DNA of 64,000 nt, from NCBI RefSeq assembly GCF_900168325.1, contig NZ_FVZE01000001.1, positions 806,001 through 870,000 on the forward strand. The letters run 5' to 3'. The position numbers were made by a program, and so were the translations under genes. Shown one piece after another: positions 63,140 through 64,000 of this stretch; within the stretch, counting starts at the first letter, position 1; every line of letters begins with the position of its first letter. The notes beneath the pieces are model-generated. The model was not told the origin of the DNA. It was given only the letters and a program-made list of their open reading frames with translations, and made no database searches. The stretch comes from Novosphingobium mathurense. GTDB lineage: Bacteria; Pseudomonadota; Alphaproteobacteria; Sphingomonadales; Sphingomonadaceae.

Positions 63140-64000
63140 CACTTGCCGTCCTTGTCTGCCGGCTGGATCGTGACGGTAGCAGTACGCCCGACGATGAGCC
63201 GCAGGTCCTTGGGCACATCGGTGAGGCGCACGCGCACCGGAATGCGCTGGGCCAGCCTGACCCAGGTGAACGTCGCCTCGACGCTGGGCAGGAGATTGCC
63301 CGAGTTGCTGCGGGCGGTATCGTTGATGCCGGCGGCAATGCTTTCGACCACGCCCTCGATCTTGCGATCCTCACCCATGAGCACCACCGTCACCGGGGCG
63401 CCAACGCGGATGTAGGGCAACTTGGTTTCCTCGAAGTAGCCCTCCACGCGGATGCTGTCGCTGTCGATCAGGGCCATGGCCTGGTTGCCCGCCGCCACGA
63501 AGTCTCCCGGATGCAGGTCGAGATTGGTCACGGTGCCGTTGACCGAAGCCTTCACTTCAGTGCGCGCAAGGTTGAGCTTCGCGGCCGCCAGCGCGCTCTG
63601 CGCTTCGGCCAGAGCCGCCTGCGCGGTTTCAACCGTCGCGAGGTTCTGTTCGTGGGTCTCGGTCGCCACGAGATCGCCGAGGGCAGTATCGCGCCGGGCC
63701 ACGCGCCGGGCCTGATCGAGCGTCGCCCGGGCACTTGCCACGTTGGCCTGCGTCTGTGCGGCCGCCAGCGAGTAACGCGGCCGGTCGAGCACGAACAGGA
63801 GGTCGCCCTTGTGCACCTTCTGGTTGTCCTGCACCGCCACCGACGTCACGAGACCACTGATGTCGGGCGTCACGCGCACGACGTCGGCGCGCACGCGACC
63901 GTCACGGGTCCAGGGACTGGTTTCGTAGTGCCGCCACAGCCAGATCGCAACGAACGTCGCGATCACAACGATGACGATGGTGGCAAGGCTGGGGGCTATG
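63139..64000 (-). CDS. Membrane-fusion protein, AaeA-like (5' end outside window)
   Basis: The frame is open to the right edge; residues before a possible GTG at 63966 read SLATIVIV and continue the membrane anchor, so the start lies beyond 64000. The sequence resembles AaeA, the adaptor of an aromatic carboxylic acid efflux pump: YETSPWTRDGRVRADVVRV, VAVQDNQKVHKGDLLFVLD, TNLDLHPGDFV, GYFEETKLPYIRVG and WVRLAQRIPVRVRL. At least 287 residues are present. An AaeB-type inner-membrane transporter gene would be expected just outside the window. Confidence 0.88.
   Translation of the reverse strand, partial: IAPSLATIVIVVIATFVAIWLWRHYETSPWTRDGRVRADVVRVTPDISGLVTSVAVQDNQKVHKGDLLFVLDRPRYSLAAAQTQANVASARATLDQARRVARRDTALGDLVATETHEQNLATVETAQAALAEAQSALAAAKLNLARTEVKASVNGTVTNLDLHPGDFVAAGNQAMALIDSDSIRVEGYFEETKLPYIRVGAPVTVVLMGEDRKIEGVVESIAAGINDTARSNSGNLLPSVEATFTWVRLAQRIPVRVRLTDVPKDLRLIVGRTATVTIQPADKDGK

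Overview
The window comes from a GC-rich alphaproteobacterial chromosome, most likely a sphingomonad close to Novosphingobium. This is inferred from gene content: the dusB-ntrB-ntrC-ntrY-ntrX-hfq-hflX order, a fused IspDF, a PdhB carrying its own lipoyl domain, a tandem double-domain Hfq, and a GyrA with Ala at the quinolone-critical serine position.

Positions 1 to about 12840 are an integrated mobile element whose left end is cut by the window edge. It reads: P4-type integrase (5' end missing), an unknown gene coupled to it, an AlpA-type regulator, a chain of small overlapping unknown genes, a predicted leftward small RNA, a large primase-polymerase/helicase, a 320-bp iteron field that looks like a replication origin, AT-rich cargo, and then a tail cassette of two small genes plus a 1381-residue tape-measure protein. 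The right end abuts the 3' end of an intact tRNA-Ser(UGA). I find no terminase, portal, capsid, tail tube, baseplate or lysis gene. The architecture is that of a P4-like phage satellite carrying its own tail tape measure, and it is my main candidate for an unusual system. A decayed prophage is the alternative.

From 13071 on the sequence is ordinary chromosome. Rightward genes cover the cell wall (mltB-like, rlpA, a PBP5-type carboxypeptidase), then tmk, holB, metG, a TatD-family nuclease, a metallo-beta-lactamase-fold hydrolase, a small membrane protein and mazG, with a possible dif-like site before mazG. The leftward nitrogen-regulation operon (31407 down to 22061) follows. Next come ispDF, a secreted unknown, a CinA C-terminal-type amidase, a RatA/COQ10 protein, lipA, carbonic anhydrase, a periplasmic repeat protein, gyrA, a DUF952 gene, a YhhN-type membrane protein, trmFO, an EF-hand protein, a squalene/phytoene-synthase-like gene, three TadE/TadG-type genes, pdhA-pdhB and ftsB.

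The right end holds a CecR-type regulator divergent from a YbhGFSR-type ABC exporter that also carries an outer-membrane channel gene, then an ABC-F ATPase with a GreA/GreB-like factor, a DeaD-type RNA helicase with a long leader, and part of an AaeA-type efflux operon running off the window.

Start codons were chosen from ribosome-binding sites, start/stop overlaps and family length. No database search was possible, so family names rest on motif recognition.
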